A stretch of DNA of 64,000 nucleotides from Streptomyces sp. NBC_01275 (GTDB lineage Bacteria; Actinomycetota; Actinomycetes; Streptomycetales; Streptomycetaceae), in assembly GCF_026340655.1 (NCBI RefSeq), contig NZ_JAPEOZ010000001.1:3162001-3226000 (forward strand), given 5' to 3'. The position numbers and the translations under genes were made by a program. Below, in pieces: positions 7,827 through 22,179 of the stretch. The notes beneath the pieces were generated by a model. That model was not told where the DNA came from. It made no database searches and was given only the letters and a program-made list of their open reading frames with translations. How positions within the stretch are numbered: the stretch's first letter is position 1; each line of letters opens with the position of its first letter.

Positions 7827-8528
7827 TCAGGACGGTGTTCCCGCGGCCGCCAGCAGGCGTGTCACCTCGTCCGCCGGGAGGGTCAGGGCCGCGCCCACCG
7901 TGGCCAGGACCTCTCGTTCGGCCGGGGTGTACGGGCCGTCCGCCAGGGCGATGCGGGCGCCCTGGAGCAGGATCGATTCGCGGCCGGTCGGGGCGAGGTG
8001 CGGGGCGAGCGGGTCGAGGGCCTCGTGGAGCTCTATGGCGAGGCCGGGGCCGCCGCCGCAGGGTGCGCCGTAGGCGCGGCCGGTGTCGGCGGCGAGGGCC
8101 TCGACGAGGGCGGCGAGCTGTTCCTCGGTGCAGTCGGCGAAGCCGGCCGCGCGCACCGCGCCGGCGGCCGCCTCCAGGGCCGTACGGGCGCAGCCGCCGC
8201 CCGCGGAGAGGACGGCGAGGGCGACGGTGTGGACGGCGTCGCGGAGCATCGCGGAGAAGCGGGTGGTGGTGGGGTGGTCGAGGACGTCGGTGCCGAACTG
8301 CTGTTGACAGGCCGCGCACTCGACGACCGGGCCGATCTCGCCGCGCGACAGGACGGGCAGCCCGAGGAGGGTGAGGCGGCGCCGGCCGGTGAGCCGCTGG
8401 TAGTTGCGGTCGCCGCCGCAGGCGGGGCAGAAGAACTCGCCGTCCCCGACGGGCGTCCACGCGGTGCGGTGGCCCAGGATGCGGGCAAGCCTGGTGACCT
8501 GGCCGTCTCGTCCCCGTCCTGGCAGCAC
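7827..8528 (-). CDS. TerB-like (tellurite-resistance family) protein with a zinc ribbon
   Basis: A 233-residue protein from GTG 8528, chosen because GGAGG lies six bases upstream. The N-terminal 75 residues carry two Cys pairs, CPACGG at about residue 34 and CAACQQ about 40 residues later, which should bind one zinc. The rest is alpha-helical and acidic, ending in a TerB-type bundle (ILLQGARIALADGPYTPAEREVLATV) where acidic residues bind divalent metal in the family. Such proteins are common in Streptomyces with no tested role; tellurite resistance should not be assumed since no other ter gene is present. Monocistronic. Confidence 0.78.
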   Translation of the reverse strand: MLPGRGRDGQVTRLARILGHRTAWTPVGDGEFFCPACGGDRNYQRLTGRRRLTLLGLPVLSRGEIGPVVECAACQQQFGTDVLDHPTTTRFSAMLRDAVHTVALAVLSAGGGCARTALEAAAGAVRAAGFADCTEEQLAALVEALAADTGRAYGAPCGGGPGLAIELHEALDPLAPHLAPTGRESILLQGARIALADGPYTPAEREVLATVGAALTLPADEVTRLLAAAGTPS

Positions 8529-8655
8529 GTCGCACCTCCGTAACCCCGCGGCAACATCGCCGCGTCTGCGTGATGTTAGCCACATGGGCGAGGTGTAGTC
8601 AGCACCTAGGACGAGACCTTTCCGTGACCTCCACGGGACAGTGGCCGATAAACGA

Positions 8656-8693
8656 CGGGGCCTTGATCGCCGTATACGGCGATCAAGGCCCCG
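8656..8693 (-). terminator. Perfect 38-bp palindromic terminator of leuA
   Basis: The arms 8656-8674 and 8675-8693 are exact reverse complements centred on GTATAC, giving a very stable GC-rich hairpin. It begins about 20 nt past the leuA stop. On the minus strand it is followed by TCGTTTAT, a weak T-rich tail. Confidence 0.8.
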
Positions 8694-8712
8694 AAACTGC
8701 CGGTCAGGATGA

Positions 8713-10777
<2,065 letters not shown>

Positions 10778-11848
10778 ATGACGACTCACGGGGGCTTCGA
10801 GCCCGTCTTCTGCACGGTCGTACCGCCACACGTCCTCGACAAGCTGGCGCGCAACGACGACCCGGCTGTGTCCGGACCCGCCCAGCGCACCCTGGTGCGC
10901 GACAGCCAGCTGCGCGGCCTGCGCCGGGTGACCACCGAGTTCGGCCTCGCGGCCGTCCCTCCGGCGAAGGCTCCGTCGGACCAGCCGCTGCGCACCCTCT
11001 ACGACTGCGCCCACGGCACCGACCTGCCCGGCGCCAAGGTCCGCGCCGAGGGCCAGGACCCCGGCCAGGACGCCACCGTCAACCGCGCCTACACCGGCCT
11101 CGGAGCCACCTTCGACCTCTACCTCAAGGCCTACCAGCGCCACTCCATCGACGGCGACGGCCTGCCCCTGGACGCCAGCGTCCACTACGACGAGGGGTAC
11201 AACAACGCCTTCTGGAACGGCGAGCAGATGGTGTTCGGCGACGGCGACGGCGAGATCTTCGTCGACTTCACCAACTCCGTCGACGTCATCGGCCACGAGC
11301 TCACCCACGGCGTCACCCAGTACACGGCCAACCTGACGTACTACCGCCAGCCGGGCGCCCTCAACGAGTCGATGTCCGACGTCTTCGGCTCGCTCATCAA
11401 GCAGTACACCCTCGGCCAGACCGCCGCCGAGGCCGACTGGCTGATCGGCGCGGGCATCCTCGCCCCGGGCGTCACCGGCACGGCCCTGCGCTCCATGAAG
11501 GCCCCGGGGACCGCCTACGACGACGACGTCCTCGGCAAGGACCCGCAGCCCGCGACCATGGACGACTTCGTCACCACCGGCCGCGACAACGGCGGCGTCC
11601 ACATCAACTCCGGCATCCCCAACCACGCCTTCTACCTGGTCGCCACCGCCCTCGGCGGCTACGCCTGGGAGAAGGCGGGACAGATCTGGTACGACGCGCT
11701 CACCGGCGGCAGGCTCCCCTCGGACGCGTCCTTCGCCAAGTTCGCCAAGCTGACCGTCAAGGTCGCGCGCGAGCGCTTCGGCGACGGCGGCGAGGAGTTC
11801 CAGGCCGTGCAGAAGGCGTGGGAGCAGGTAGGGGTACGGACTCTCTGA
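10778..11848 (+). CDS. Protealysin-like M4 (thermolysin family) metallopeptidase
   Basis: A 356-residue zinc endopeptidase without a classical signal peptide. The short N-terminal propeptide has CTVVPPHVLDKLA, the protealysin-type propeptide motif, instead of the long FTP/PepSY propeptide of secreted thermolysins. The catalytic site is HELTH at about residue 173 (two His ligands and catalytic Glu). Then come NESMSD with the third ligand Glu about 20 residues later, and GGVHINSGIPNHAF with the transition-state His. ATG 10778 is preferred over GTG 10769 because AAGGG lies eight bases upstream. The next gene encodes an emfourin-type inhibitor. Full length suggests an intracellular or non-classically exported enzyme. 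Confidence 0.92.
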   Translation: MTTHGGFEPVFCTVVPPHVLDKLARNDDPAVSGPAQRTLVRDSQLRGLRRVTTEFGLAAVPPAKAPSDQPLRTLYDCAHGTDLPGAKVRAEGQDPGQDATVNRAYTGLGATFDLYLKAYQRHSIDGDGLPLDASVHYDEGYNNAFWNGEQMVFGDGDGEIFVDFTNSVDVIGHELTHGVTQYTANLTYYRQPGALNESMSDVFGSLIKQYTLGQTAAEADWLIGAGILAPGVTGTALRSMKAPGTAYDDDVLGKDPQPATMDDFVTTGRDNGGVHINSGIPNHAFYLVATALGGYAWEKAGQIWYDALTGGRLPSDASFAKFAKLTVKVARERFGDGGEEFQAVQKAWEQVGVRTL

Positions 11849-11890
11849 CGGGGTACGCACTCTCTCTGATTCCGTACTAGACAGGAACCC

Positions 11891-12157
11891 ATGCGTATTC
11901 GAGTGAGTCGCACGGGCGGGTTCGCGGGCATCGAGCGGCAGGCCGAGGTGGACACCTCGGGGCGGCCCGATGCCGGCGAATGGCACGCCCTGGCCGAGCG
12001 GGCGGTCGCCGCCGGCCGGGGCGCGCCGCCGACCGGCGTGCCGGACGGCTTCAGCTACGAGATCACCGTGGACGGGAAGACGGTGTACGCGGCCGATCCC
12101 CGGCTCTCGGACGAACAGCGGAAACTGATCTCCAGAGTGCTGAAGGAAGGGGCGTGA
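11891..12157 (+). CDS. Protealysin inhibitor, emfourin family
   Basis: An 88-residue cytoplasmic protein 42 nt after the M4 peptidase stop, on the same strand. MRIRVSRTGGFAGIERQAEV at the N-terminus and YEITVDGKTV near residue 58 are typical of emfourin (M4in), a small high-affinity inhibitor of protealysin-like peptidases encoded beside them. It should bind the mature peptidase and hold it inactive in the producing cell. The pairing supports the call on both genes. Residues after 75 (SDEQRKLISRVLKEG) form the final helix. Confidence 0.85.
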   Translation: MRIRVSRTGGFAGIERQAEVDTSGRPDAGEWHALAERAVAAGRGAPPTGVPDGFSYEITVDGKTVYAADPRLSDEQRKLISRVLKEGA

Positions 12158-12232
12158 GACGGGCGCGGGAAGGGGCGCGGGACGGGGTGCGAGACCGGCG
12201 CAGGACGGGGTGCGGGACGGGGCGTAACCGGT
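12158..12232. repeat. Degenerate GC tandem repeat after the emfourin stop
   Basis: Immediately 3' of the emfourin stop lie variants of a 10-13 nt unit, GGGACGGGGTGC/GGGAAGGGGCGC, about six times. All copies share a G-rich core on the plus strand. It ends just before the beta-glucosidase promoter. Confidence 0.65.
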
Positions 12233-12248
12233 AGTTCACGTCCGGCCG

Positions 12249-12274
12249 TTGACTTCCTTACCCAGCGGTAAGGA
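12249..12274 (+). promoter_or_regulatory. -35 element and operator-like inverted repeat before the beta-glucosidase gene
   Basis: TTGACT (12249-12254) looks like a -35 hexamer. It abuts a perfect inverted repeat, TCCTTACC-cagc-GGTAAGGA (12255-12274), two 8-bp arms with a 4-nt spacer. The position, between -35 and start codon, is where a repressor would block transcription. The repressor is unknown and no regulator gene adjoins. Confidence 0.6.
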
Positions 12275-12285
12275 TGATCCCGCCC

Positions 12286-13623
12286 ATGGCGAACGATCCG
12301 CGCGACGCGGCGCACCCGATACCCCAGTTCCCGGCCGGCTTCCTCTGGGGCGTCTCGACCTCGGCCCACCAGATCGAGGGGGCGGTGAACGAGCGCGAGC
12401 CGTCCGTGTGGGACGTGTTCACCGCCGAGCCGGGACGGGTGAAGGACGGCTCCACGGCGGAGGTGGCCTGCGACCACTACCACCGCTACCCCGAGGACGT
12501 GGCGCTCCTGTCCGGCCTGGGCGTGGACGCGTACCGCTTCTCGATCTCCTGGCCGCGGGTGAACTCCCCCGGCGGTCTCGACTTCTACGACCGTCTCGTC
12601 GACGAGCTGTGCGCGGCCGGCGTCCGCCCGGTCCCGACCCTCTTCCACTGGGACCTCCCCGCCCGCCTCGACTGGCTGGAGCGGGACACCGCCTCCCGGT
12701 TCGCCGAGTACGTGTCGACGGTCGCCGAACGCCTCGGCGACCGGGTGAAGAAGTGGATCACCCTCAACGAGCCCGCGGAGCACACCCTGTTGGGGCACGC
12801 GCTCGGCACCCACGCCCCCGGCAAGCAGCTGCTCTTCGACGCGCTCCCGGTCGCCCACCACCAACTGCTGGCCCACGGCCTGGCGGTCCGGGCCCTGCGC
12901 GCGGCCGGCGCGAACGACATCGGCATCGCCAACTCCCACGGCCCGACCTGGCCCGCCTCCCGGGAACCCGCGGACGTGGAGGCGGCCGACTTCTACGACG
13001 TCCTGCTGAACCGGCTGTTCGCCGATCCGCTGCTCCTCGGTGAATACCCCGCGGGAATCGGCGAGTTGATGCCCGGAGACGTCGAGTCCGACCTGAAGGT
13101 CATCACGGAGCCGATCGACTGGTACGGCGTCAACTACTACGCCCCGACGAAGGTCGGCGCCCCGCAGGGCGCGGAGATCGAGTTCGGCGGCATCACGATG
13201 CCCGCAGAACTCCCCTTCTCCGTCCAGCAGATCGACGGCGTCCCGGTGACGGACTTCGGCTGGCCGGTGGTCCCCGAGGGCCTCACGGAACTCCTGACCA
13301 CCTTCCACGGCCGCTACGGCGACCGGCTCCCCCCGGTCGTCATCACCGAGAACGGCTGCTCCTACGAGGGCCTCGACGACCAGCAGCGCATCGCCTACCT
13401 GGACGGCCATCTCCGCGCCCTGCACCGAGCGGTGGAAGCGGGCGTGGACGTGCGCGGCTACTTCGCGTGGTCGCTGCTGGACAACTTCGAGTGGGCGGAG
13501 GGGTACGAGCGCCGCTTCGGCCTCGTCCACGTCGACTACGCGACGCAGGAACGCACCCCGAAGGCGTCGTACGCCTGGCTGCGGGACGTGCTGGCGGCCC
13601 AGAGATCGCAGGCGCGGGGATGA
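12286..13623 (+). CDS. GH1 beta-glucosidase
   Basis: A 445-residue cytoplasmic family 1 glycoside hydrolase. FLWGVSTSAHQIEGA is the GH1 N-terminal signature; ITLNEPAEHTLLGHA carries the acid/base Glu (NEP motif) at about residue 164, and VVITENGCSYE the nucleophile Glu (TENG) near residue 350. GYFAWSLLDNFEWAEGYERRFGL supplies the C-terminal aglycone and sugar-binding residues. It hydrolyses cellobiose or related beta-glucosides. ATG 12286 sits 11 nt after AAGGA; ATG 12274 in the same frame would lie inside the operator and has no ribosome site. The stop overlaps the transporter start (ATGA), indicating a sugar uptake and hydrolysis operon. Confidence 0.95.
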   Translation: MANDPRDAAHPIPQFPAGFLWGVSTSAHQIEGAVNEREPSVWDVFTAEPGRVKDGSTAEVACDHYHRYPEDVALLSGLGVDAYRFSISWPRVNSPGGLDFYDRLVDELCAAGVRPVPTLFHWDLPARLDWLERDTASRFAEYVSTVAERLGDRVKKWITLNEPAEHTLLGHALGTHAPGKQLLFDALPVAHHQLLAHGLAVRALRAAGANDIGIANSHGPTWPASREPADVEAADFYDVLLNRLFADPLLLGEYPAGIGELMPGDVESDLKVITEPIDWYGVNYYAPTKVGAPQGAEIEFGGITMPAELPFSVQQIDGVPVTDFGWPVVPEGLTELLTTFHGRYGDRLPPVVITENGCSYEGLDDQQRIAYLDGHLRALHRAVEAGVDVRGYFAWSLLDNFEWAEGYERRFGLVHVDYATQERTPKASYAWLRDVLAAQRSQARG

Positions 13624-14903
13624 CCACGGCGGACCGGGACCAGGCCCAGGATCGGGGCCGGGTCCCGGCGAGCGCGCTGGCCGAGCCCGTCGAACGGGTC
13701 GGCCGGGGCTGGACGGCGTCGCTGTCCCTCGCCAACGGGGCGATCTGGGTGGGCTGGTACGGCCCCCTGCAGATCCTGCTGGCCTCCCAGGCCGAGGACT
13801 TCGCGCCCGGCTCCGGCATGTCCAAGGAGACGATGCTGGCCTGGGTGACGGGCGTCGGCGCGGTGGTGTCGCTGGCGGCGAACCCGCTCTTCGGCGCGCT
13901 GTCGGACCGTACGACGTCCCGGTGGGGCCGGCGCACCCCGTGGATCGTGGCCGGAACGGCGGGCGGCGCGCTGTCGCTGCTGCTGCTCGCGGGCGCGGGC
14001 GGGGTCTGGACGATGGCGCTGGGCTGGTGTCTGGTCCAGCTGACCCTGAACGCGGCCTTCGCCGCCGTCACGGCGGCCGTCCCCGACCGGGTGCCGCGCC
14101 TCCAACGCGGCTCGGTGGGCGGCTGGTTGGGGGCCGCGCAGATCCTGGGCGTGGTCGGCGGGACGGGACTGGCGACGGCCGTCGGAGGCGTCGGCGCCGG
14201 ATATGCGGCGTGCGCGGTGTTCACGGCGGTGGGCGTGCTGCCGTACGTCCTGCGCTACGAGGATCTGCGGCTGGCGGAGGCGGACCGGCCGGCCTGGTCG
14301 TGGCGGGGCTTCCTCACGGGCTTCTGGCTGAGCCCGCGCCGCCACCCCGACCTCGGCTGGGCCTGGCTGACCCGCTTCCTGATGAACCTGAGCAACGCGC
14401 TGGTGCTGCTGTACCTCCTGTACTACCTGCGCGACCGGCTGCACTACGGCGACCCCGAGCAGGGCGTGCTGATCCTGACGGCGGTGAACGGGGTGACGCT
14501 GCTGGCCACGGTCGTCGTCGGAGGCGTCTGGTCGGACCGCACCGGGCGGCGCAAGCCGTTCGTGATCTGGTCCGGCGTGCTGATGGCGGTGGCGACGGCG
14601 GCGCTGGCGGGCTGGCAGACCTGGACGGGGGCGATCGTCGCGTCGGCGGTGCTGGGCGTCGGCTTCGGCGTGTTCACCTCGGTCGACTTCGCCCTCATGA
14701 CGGACGTCCTGCCGAAGGCCCTGGACCGCGGCAAGGACCTCGGCGTCATCAACGTGGCCAACGCCCTCCCCCAGGTCGCCGCGCCCGCCCTCGCCGCCCC
14801 GATCGTGACGTACCTGGGCGGCTACCGGGTGCTGTACCTGGTGGCGGCGGTGATCGGGCTGGCGGGGGCGGTACTGGTGGGGAGGATCAAGGGGGTGGAC
14901 TGA
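13620..14903 (+). CDS. MFS / GPH-type sugar transporter
   Basis: A 427-residue membrane protein with about 12 transmembrane segments, starting at ATG 13620 within the beta-glucosidase stop. The loop between helices 2 and 3 reads LSDRTTSRWGRRTPWIV, the DRxxxRxGRRxP signature shared by the major facilitator and glycoside-pentoside-hexuronide symporters, repeated in the second half as VWSDRTGRRKPFV. Sequence style is close to sucrose/glycoside symporters. Translational coupling to a beta-glucosidase points to proton- or cation-driven import of beta-glucosides, though the substrate cannot be read from sequence. Confidence 0.85.
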   Translation: MTTADRDQAQDRGRVPASALAEPVERVGRGWTASLSLANGAIWVGWYGPLQILLASQAEDFAPGSGMSKETMLAWVTGVGAVVSLAANPLFGALSDRTTSRWGRRTPWIVAGTAGGALSLLLLAGAGGVWTMALGWCLVQLTLNAAFAAVTAAVPDRVPRLQRGSVGGWLGAAQILGVVGGTGLATAVGGVGAGYAACAVFTAVGVLPYVLRYEDLRLAEADRPAWSWRGFLTGFWLSPRRHPDLGWAWLTRFLMNLSNALVLLYLLYYLRDRLHYGDPEQGVLILTAVNGVTLLATVVVGGVWSDRTGRRKPFVIWSGVLMAVATAALAGWQTWTGAIVASAVLGVGFGVFTSVDFALMTDVLPKALDRGKDLGVINVANALPQVAAPALAAPIVTYLGGYRVLYLVAAVIGLAGAVLVGRIKGVD

Positions 14904-14924
14904 CGGAGGAGAGTGGACTGACGG

Positions 14925-15779
14925 TCAGAGGGCGCCTGCGTCGCGGGCGGCCCAGACGGTCGGGAAATGGGGGCGGAAGCCGAGGTCCCGGCGGATCCGC
15001 TGCGTGGACATGATCCCGAACCACGGGTCGGGGTCGGTCCGGGCGTACAGGTCGGCGGGCGCCTCGACACCGTTGAGCTGGTGCAGCTCGACCGCCGTGA
15101 CGGGGGCGTCGTCGGCGATGTTGTAGAGGGGTCCGCTCACCGCCGGCGCGTACAGCAGGCGCAGCAGCCCCTGGGCGACGTCGGCGTGGTGGGCCATCTG
15201 CAGCCGCTGGGCCGCCGCCCAGTGCGCGGCCCACCTCAGGGACTGGGCGAGATGCGGGTCGCCGTCGCCGTACACGAAGGGCAGTCGGCCGATCCGCACC
15301 TCGACGCCCTCCAGCGCGAGCAGCTCCCGCTCGGCCGCCGCCTTGGACTCGGGATAGGCGCCCCACATCTCTCCGCCCGGCCGGATCTCGTCGTCCTCGG
15401 TCAGCGGGCGACCGCGTCCGACGCCGTACACCAGCCCCGTGCTGACCTGCACGAACCGCTGCACGCCGGCGGCCAGCGCGGCGCGGCCGAGGTCCACCGC
15501 CGCGTCCCGGTTGATCGCCCACGCCTCCTCGTCGGGCACCCCGCGGAAGGACGCCGCGACGTTCACGACCGCGTCCACCCCGGCCACCGCCTTGCCGAGC
15601 GCCTCCGCGTCCCGCAGATCCCCGACCACGACCTCGGCGCCCAGCTCCGCGAACCGCTCCGCACGCGCCGCGTCCCGCACCAGGACCCGCACCCTCTCCC
15701 CCGGCCCGGCCTGCGCCAGCAGCCTCGGCACGAAACGCCGGCCTACCTGTCCCGTCGTACCCGTCACCAATGTCAACAT
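14925..15779 (-). CDS. NAD(P)-dependent epimerase/dehydratase-type SDR
   Basis: A 284-residue extended short-chain dehydrogenase. LVTGTTGQVGRRF is the TGxxGxxG dinucleotide motif, VVGDLRDAEAL the second strand with the adenine-contacting Asp, and YPESK the catalytic YxxxK. The C-terminal half binds substrate and resembles NAD-dependent sugar epimerases. ATG 15779 has a GAGGAG ribosome site. It is divergent from the HTH regulator at 15916, which probably controls it. The substrate is unknown. Confidence 0.88.
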   Translation of the reverse strand: MLTLVTGTTGQVGRRFVPRLLAQAGPGERVRVLVRDAARAERFAELGAEVVVGDLRDAEALGKAVAGVDAVVNVAASFRGVPDEEAWAINRDAAVDLGRAALAAGVQRFVQVSTGLVYGVGRGRPLTEDDEIRPGGEMWGAYPESKAAAERELLALEGVEVRIGRLPFVYGDGDPHLAQSLRWAAHWAAAQRLQMAHHADVAQGLLRLLYAPAVSGPLYNIADDAPVTAVELHQLNGVEAPADLYARTDPDPWFGIMSTQRIRRDLGFRPHFPTVWAARDAGAL

Positions 15780-15915
15780 CGTCGTCCGCTCCTCTGGTCT
15801 GGTGCCACCACCCTCGGACGGAGCCGGGGGAACCGGGAGAGACCTGTCGATCGGGGGATCGGCAGTCCCTGGATGGGCACTGGATACGGCGGGCGGGTTG
15901 CCGCAGCCTGGAGGG
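15780..15915. promoter_or_regulatory. Divergent promoter region with palindromic motifs
   Basis: Between the SDR and HTH genes lie TGGTG-C-CACCA (15800-15810) and CGATC-GGGG-GATCG (15848-15861). The first resembles the palindrome upstream of the second HTH regulator of this window (24196-24209). They are candidate operators for the divergently encoded regulator. Confidence 0.45.
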
Positions 15916-16770
15916 GTGAACCGAGCCGAACTAGCCGACTTCCTGCGCCGTGGCCGGGCCCGTCTGACCCCGTCGGACGTGGGCCTGACGCCGGGGGCCC
16001 GCCGCCGCACGCCCGGCCTGCGCCGCGAGGAGGTGGCGCAGCTGGTGGGCATGTCGGTCGACTACTACACGCGCCTCGAGCAGTGCCGGGGCCCGCGTCC
16101 GTCACGCCAGATGCTGACGGCGCTGGCCCGCGCCCTGCGCCTCACCGACGACGAACGCGACCATCTGTTCCACCTGACGGGCGAGGAGCCCCCGCGCCGG
16201 GAGACCGCGTCGGCGCATGTCCCGCCCGGCCTGATGCTGATCCTGGACCGGCTGCACGACACCCCGGCGCAGGTGGTGACCGACTGCGGCGAGGTCCTGG
16301 CGCAGAACGCGATGGCCAGGGCGCTGACCTACGACGTGATGTCCCGCCCCCGCCGCGAACGCAACCTGGTCCGCCGCTACTTCCTGGACCCGACCGCGCG
16401 CACCCTGTTCCCGGAGGAGGACCGGCCGGACCACGCCCGCGCCCATGTGGCCAGTCTGCGCGCGGTGGCCGCCGCCCGCCCCGACGACCCGGAACCGGCC
16501 GCGCTGGTCGCCGAACTCCGTGCGGGGAGCGAGGAGTTCGCGCGCCTGTGGGACGACCACGAGGTGTCCCAGCGCCACCGCGCGACGAAACGCTTCCGGC
16601 ACCCCCTGGTGGGCCTCCTGGACCTGGACTGCGAGGTCATGCTCAGCCACGAGCACCACCAGCTCCTGGTCGTCCACACGGCCCGCCCGGGCACGGAGGC
16701 GTACGAACGCCTGCAACTGCTGCGGGTGATCGGCCTCCAGGACCTGTCCCCACAGGAAGCGACCCCTTAG
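15916..16770 (+). CDS. XRE-family regulator with MmyB-like ligand-binding domain
   Basis: A 284-residue transcription factor. Residues 1-75 are a helix-turn-helix domain with the family signature RRRTPGLRREEVAQLVGMSVDYYTRLEQ. The remainder is the MmyB-like receptor domain (LTYDVMSRPRRERNLVRRYF, then the HPLVGLLDLDCEVML strand), thought to bind a small hydrophobic ligand. GTG 15916 is chosen because family members begin with this RAELADFL stretch; the GGAGG is unusually close, so translation may be weak or leaderless. Such regulators usually repress a divergent oxidoreductase, which fits the neighbouring SDR. Confidence 0.9.
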   Translation: MNRAELADFLRRGRARLTPSDVGLTPGARRRTPGLRREEVAQLVGMSVDYYTRLEQCRGPRPSRQMLTALARALRLTDDERDHLFHLTGEEPPRRETASAHVPPGLMLILDRLHDTPAQVVTDCGEVLAQNAMARALTYDVMSRPRRERNLVRRYFLDPTARTLFPEEDRPDHARAHVASLRAVAAARPDDPEPAALVAELRAGSEEFARLWDDHEVSQRHRATKRFRHPLVGLLDLDCEVMLSHEHHQLLVVHTARPGTEAYERLQLLRVIGLQDLSPQEATP

Positions 16771-16781
16771 AGCCCCAGGTT

Positions 16782-20588
<3,807 letters not shown>

Positions 20589-20680
20589 GGGTGCGGACCC
20601 CCCACGGTGGACGGGCGGTGCGGACCCGCTGCGACGGGTGCCCGGCCACCGGTTGACGTGGTTGCGGTAGTGGTCGTGGA

Positions 20681-22006
20681 TCAGCTGAGGGTCAGGGTCA
20701 GGACGCCCACGTAGGTGCCCGGAGGCGTGAACGTCGGTACGTCGAGGGAGAGTCGGGCGTTCGCGGTGAACTCACCGCCGGTGACCGTGCCGTCGGGCGT
20801 GGACGCCAGGGTCGCCCCCGACGTGCCGACCGTGCCCGCCGAGCCGGCCTGACAGGTGCTCGGGCTGCCCGCCTTGGTGGTGCACGCGGGCGTCCAGCTC
20901 AGCTTGCCGGCGTCGATCTTCGCGCCGGCACCGGTGAAGTCGGTGACCTTGCCGGTCAGGGACCAGCCCGCGGGTCCGCCGCGGAAGTCCTTGACGGTCA
21001 CCGTCTGCAGGTCGCCGGTCGACGCCCCGCCCTGCCCGAAGTCGACGTCCGACAACTGGACGGCGTCCGCGGGCTGGGACATCGACAGACTGCCGGCCTT
21101 CACGGTCGTCGTCAGCCTCTGACTGCCCGGCGGTACGGGCTGGTCGTCGATGACGACGTACGCGGCCGGTCCGGCGCCCTTGTCCGAGCTCCACGCGCCG
21201 CCCTCGTACGCCACCACGCCGGTCGTGGTGAGGTCGTTGACGGCGAGCGAGCCGCTGATGCCGCCCTGTGTGTCCGCGGTCACGGTCGCCGTGTCCGCGG
21301 TCTGGGTGTCCCCGGACCGTCCGGCCAGGGTGACCGAGGCGCCCGGCGTGAAGCCGGTGCCGCTGACCGCGACGCTCGCGCCCGGACTGCCGGAGGCCGA
21401 ACCCAGGCTGATGGCGCGGGTGTTGGCCGGCGGGTTGTCGGCGGCGGTGACCGTCTCCGACACCGGGGCGGGCGGGTTGGTCACCGTGCAGGGGGTGTCC
21501 AGCTCGAGGATGTAGCTGGTGTGGATGTTGTAGTCGCCGGGCGAGAGGGTGATCGCGCCGGGCGAGGTGACCGTGAAGGTGCCGGTCATGGAGAACGACG
21601 GGAAGACGCCCTTGCCGGGCACCGGGTCGTTCTTCTTCGGGCCCGCGACGGTGACGCTGCCGGTCTGCGCGCCGCCGAGCGTGACCTTGCCCGTCGGCGT
21701 CATGATGTCGGCCGGCAGGGCCAGGTCGGTGGGGTTGTTGGCGGCGGGCGTGACCACCGTGTACGTCACGGTGACGGTGTCGCCGACCTTGGGACTGGTG
21801 TTGTCCGCCGTGATCTTGGCGGTGGTGGTGCCGTCGATCGGCGGGAGGCCCGCGATCGCCGGCGGGATGCAGTGCGTGGGGAAGTCCACGTTGGTCGCGG
21901 CGCCGGCCGGACACGCCAGCGCTCCGCCCGCGGTGACCGCGAGCGCGGTCGCCCCGAGCAACGACGCCCAGCGCCGCCTTCGGGATCTTCGGGGTGTCGA
22001 ACCCAT
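20681..22006 (-). CDS. Secreted WxL-like surface protein
   Basis: A 441-residue precursor with signal peptide (RRWASLLGATALAVTAGGAL, cleavage near the CPAGAAT stretch) and no membrane anchor. ATG 22006 follows AGGAGG. The mature protein is Thr/Gly/Ser-rich beta structure: an N-terminal domain with ITADNTSPKVGDTVTVTYTV, an Ig-like middle domain (GSPGASVAVSGTGFTPGASV), and a C-terminal region with GWSLTGKVTDF, where W-S-L fits a WxL motif, ending in YVGVLTLTLS. In Firmicutes WxL domains bind cell wall peptidoglycan and partner with DUF916 proteins. The next gene is such a DUF916 protein, which supports the call. Confidence 0.75.
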   Translation of the reverse strand: MGSTPRRSRRRRWASLLGATALAVTAGGALACPAGAATNVDFPTHCIPPAIAGLPPIDGTTTAKITADNTSPKVGDTVTVTYTVVTPAANNPTDLALPADIMTPTGKVTLGGAQTGSVTVAGPKKNDPVPGKGVFPSFSMTGTFTVTSPGAITLSPGDYNIHTSYILELDTPCTVTNPPAPVSETVTAADNPPANTRAISLGSASGSPGASVAVSGTGFTPGASVTLAGRSGDTQTADTATVTADTQGGISGSLAVNDLTTTGVVAYEGGAWSSDKGAGPAAYVVIDDQPVPPGSQRLTTTVKAGSLSMSQPADAVQLSDVDFGQGGASTGDLQTVTVKDFRGGPAGWSLTGKVTDFTGAGAKIDAGKLSWTPACTTKAGSPSTCQAGSAGTVGTSGATLASTPDGTVTGGEFTANARLSLDVPTFTPPGTYVGVLTLTLS

Positions 22007-22119
22007 GATTGCCCCCTCCTGAGGGAGATGCGGGCGCAGCGGCTCTTCTGCGCCGACAGGGGGCATTGACGTGCGGATCGCACGAGAAGTCAATGGACGC
22101 GAGGCGATGAACTGATGGA

Positions 22120-22153
22120 CCGTCAGCTTCCTGTCCCGTACGAAAGCTGACGG
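22120..22153 (-). terminator. Hairpin terminator after the 22180-22656 gene
   Basis: CCGTCAGCTT (22120-22129) and AAGCTGACGG (22144-22153) form a perfect 10-bp stem with a 14-nt loop, between the stop of the small secreted protein and the start of the WxL-like gene. No T-run follows, as is usual in Streptomyces. Confidence 0.6.
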
Positions 22154-22179
22154 CCCGTTGGCACTGTTCCCGACAGCTA

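Noticed and set aside
12274..12285. ATG 12274 as start of the beta-glucosidase
   Set aside because: It lies within the operator-like inverted repeat and has no ribosome site; ATG 12286 in the same frame has AAGGA 11 nt upstream.
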